DNA from: Bacteroidota bacterium
Lineage (GTDB): Bacteria; Bacteroidota; Rhodothermia; Rhodothermales; Bin80
Length of the DNA: 6,546 nt
Assembly (NCBI GenBank): GCA_026702635.1
Contig: JAPPBZ010000005.1
Coordinates: forward strand, 1 to 6,546
Direction of reading: 5' to 3'
The notes below the pieces were generated by a model. That model ran no database searches, had not been told where the DNA came from, and saw nothing but the letters and a program-made list of their open reading frames with translations. A program made the translations under genes and the position numbers. Below, in pieces: positions 6,310-6,546 of this stretch. Positions within the stretch are counted from its first letter, which is position 1, and every line of letters begins with the position of its first letter.

Positions 6310-6498
6310 ATGGGAGCCCCGTTTGTGTCATTAGAAAAGAGCAAGGATTTCTTGATTGCAATTGACTCGGATGGTTGCGTCTTTGACACAATGGAGGTAA
6401 AACATAAGGAGTGCTTTTGTCCGGTTACGATCCGTCATTATGGTTTACAGGCAGTCAGCAAATTTGTCAGGGAGTCGTGGGAATTCGTGAAAGCGTGA
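6310..6498 (+). pseudogene. HAD-family hydrolase, cut off after motif I
   Basis: The first 60 residues match the start of a HAD-superfamily phosphatase. FLIAIDSDGCVFDTMEVKHK (14-33) contains motif I DxDGxxxD, with nucleophile D19 and acid/base D21. HKECFCPVTIRHYGLQAVSKFVRESWEFV continues as in relatives that I recall from sugar-catabolic clusters. A TGA ends the frame after Lys61-Ala62, whereas complete HAD enzymes run to roughly 200-300 residues and need motifs II-IV. The 48 bases left in the window show no recognisable continuation in any frame, so this is more than a simple one-base frameshift seen locally. It may be an insertion, a deletion junction or an assembly join just after about 6490. 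It lies 28 bp after the TIM-barrel gene, in the same direction, and presumably belonged to the same operon. A real 62-residue protein is unlikely to be a working phosphatase. Confidence 0.6.
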
Positions 6499-6533
6499 GT
6501 GACGATGCGGGAGAAGGGCACAGCCCGGCTCAC
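6495..6533. other. Structured sequence at the HAD break point
   Basis: GTGAG (6495-6499) can pair with CTCAC (6529-6533), and GGGC/GCCC (6516-6519/6523-6526) forms a hairpin with a three-base loop inside. It begins exactly where the HAD homology ends. It could be the left end of an inserted element or structured RNA. The window ends too soon to tell. Confidence 0.3.
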
Positions 6534-6546
6534 CAGGTAATTCTCA

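Noticed and set aside
1..6546. tRNA, rRNA, CRISPR array or complete insertion sequence
   Set aside because: I saw no cloverleaf, conserved rRNA segment, regularly spaced repeats or transposase-coding frame anywhere in the window.

Overview
The window looks like marine or host-associated bacterial DNA of intermediate G+C. Three things point loosely to the Bacteroidota/Rhodothermota side of the tree: lipobox-anchored secreted proteins, few Shine-Dalgarno sequences, and one candidate promoter of the TTG...TAnnTTTG kind. The gene content (two different sulfatases, a secreted NodB-type deacetylase, a TIM-barrel sugar isomerase/epimerase and a shikimate-dehydrogenase-like enzyme) suits an organism that feeds on sulfated, acetylated glycans and cyclitol- or sugar-like monomers. 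The taxonomic placement is an inference from these traits, not from a marker gene.

Layout. Bases 1-677 hold the 3' part of an iduronate-2-sulfatase-like sulfatase. Two bases after its stop comes a Tat-signal polysaccharide deacetylase (680-1447). These two are almost certainly cotranscribed. A 263-bp intergenic region follows. It carries a hairpin just after the deacetylase stop, a 14-bp imperfect inverted repeat with a 90-bp spacer, and a candidate promoter for the next gene. Bases 1711-2211 encode an azurin-like copper lipoprotein with a complete type-1 copper site. The 371 bp from 2212 to 2582 contain no convincing gene but an unusual series of hairpins. This stretch separates the azurin from a convergent gene on the minus strand.

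The minus-strand gene (4313-2583) is a full-length lipoprotein sulfatase resembling N-sulfoglucosamine sulfohydrolase, with an extra C-terminal beta-sandwich-like tail. Diverging from it on the plus strand is a run of three genes: a shikimate-dehydrogenase-like protein (about 4348-5280), a sugar phosphate isomerase/epimerase-type TIM barrel (5352-6281), and the start of a HAD hydrolase (6310-6498). The HAD reading frame stops after 62 residues, directly after the first catalytic motif. The sequence that follows looks like neither a continuation in another frame nor an obvious gene.

How they may work together. Both sulfatases need a formylglycine-generating enzyme that is not in the window. 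They would remove sulfate from sulfated sugars outside the cytoplasm, and the deacetylase would remove N- or O-acetyl groups from the same kind of polymer. The right-hand cluster looks cytoplasmic and could process a released ring- or sugar-like monomer (oxidoreduction, isomerisation or dehydration, dephosphorylation). That pathway is inferred from gene order and is not established. The azurin is a periplasmic electron carrier with no visible link to the rest.
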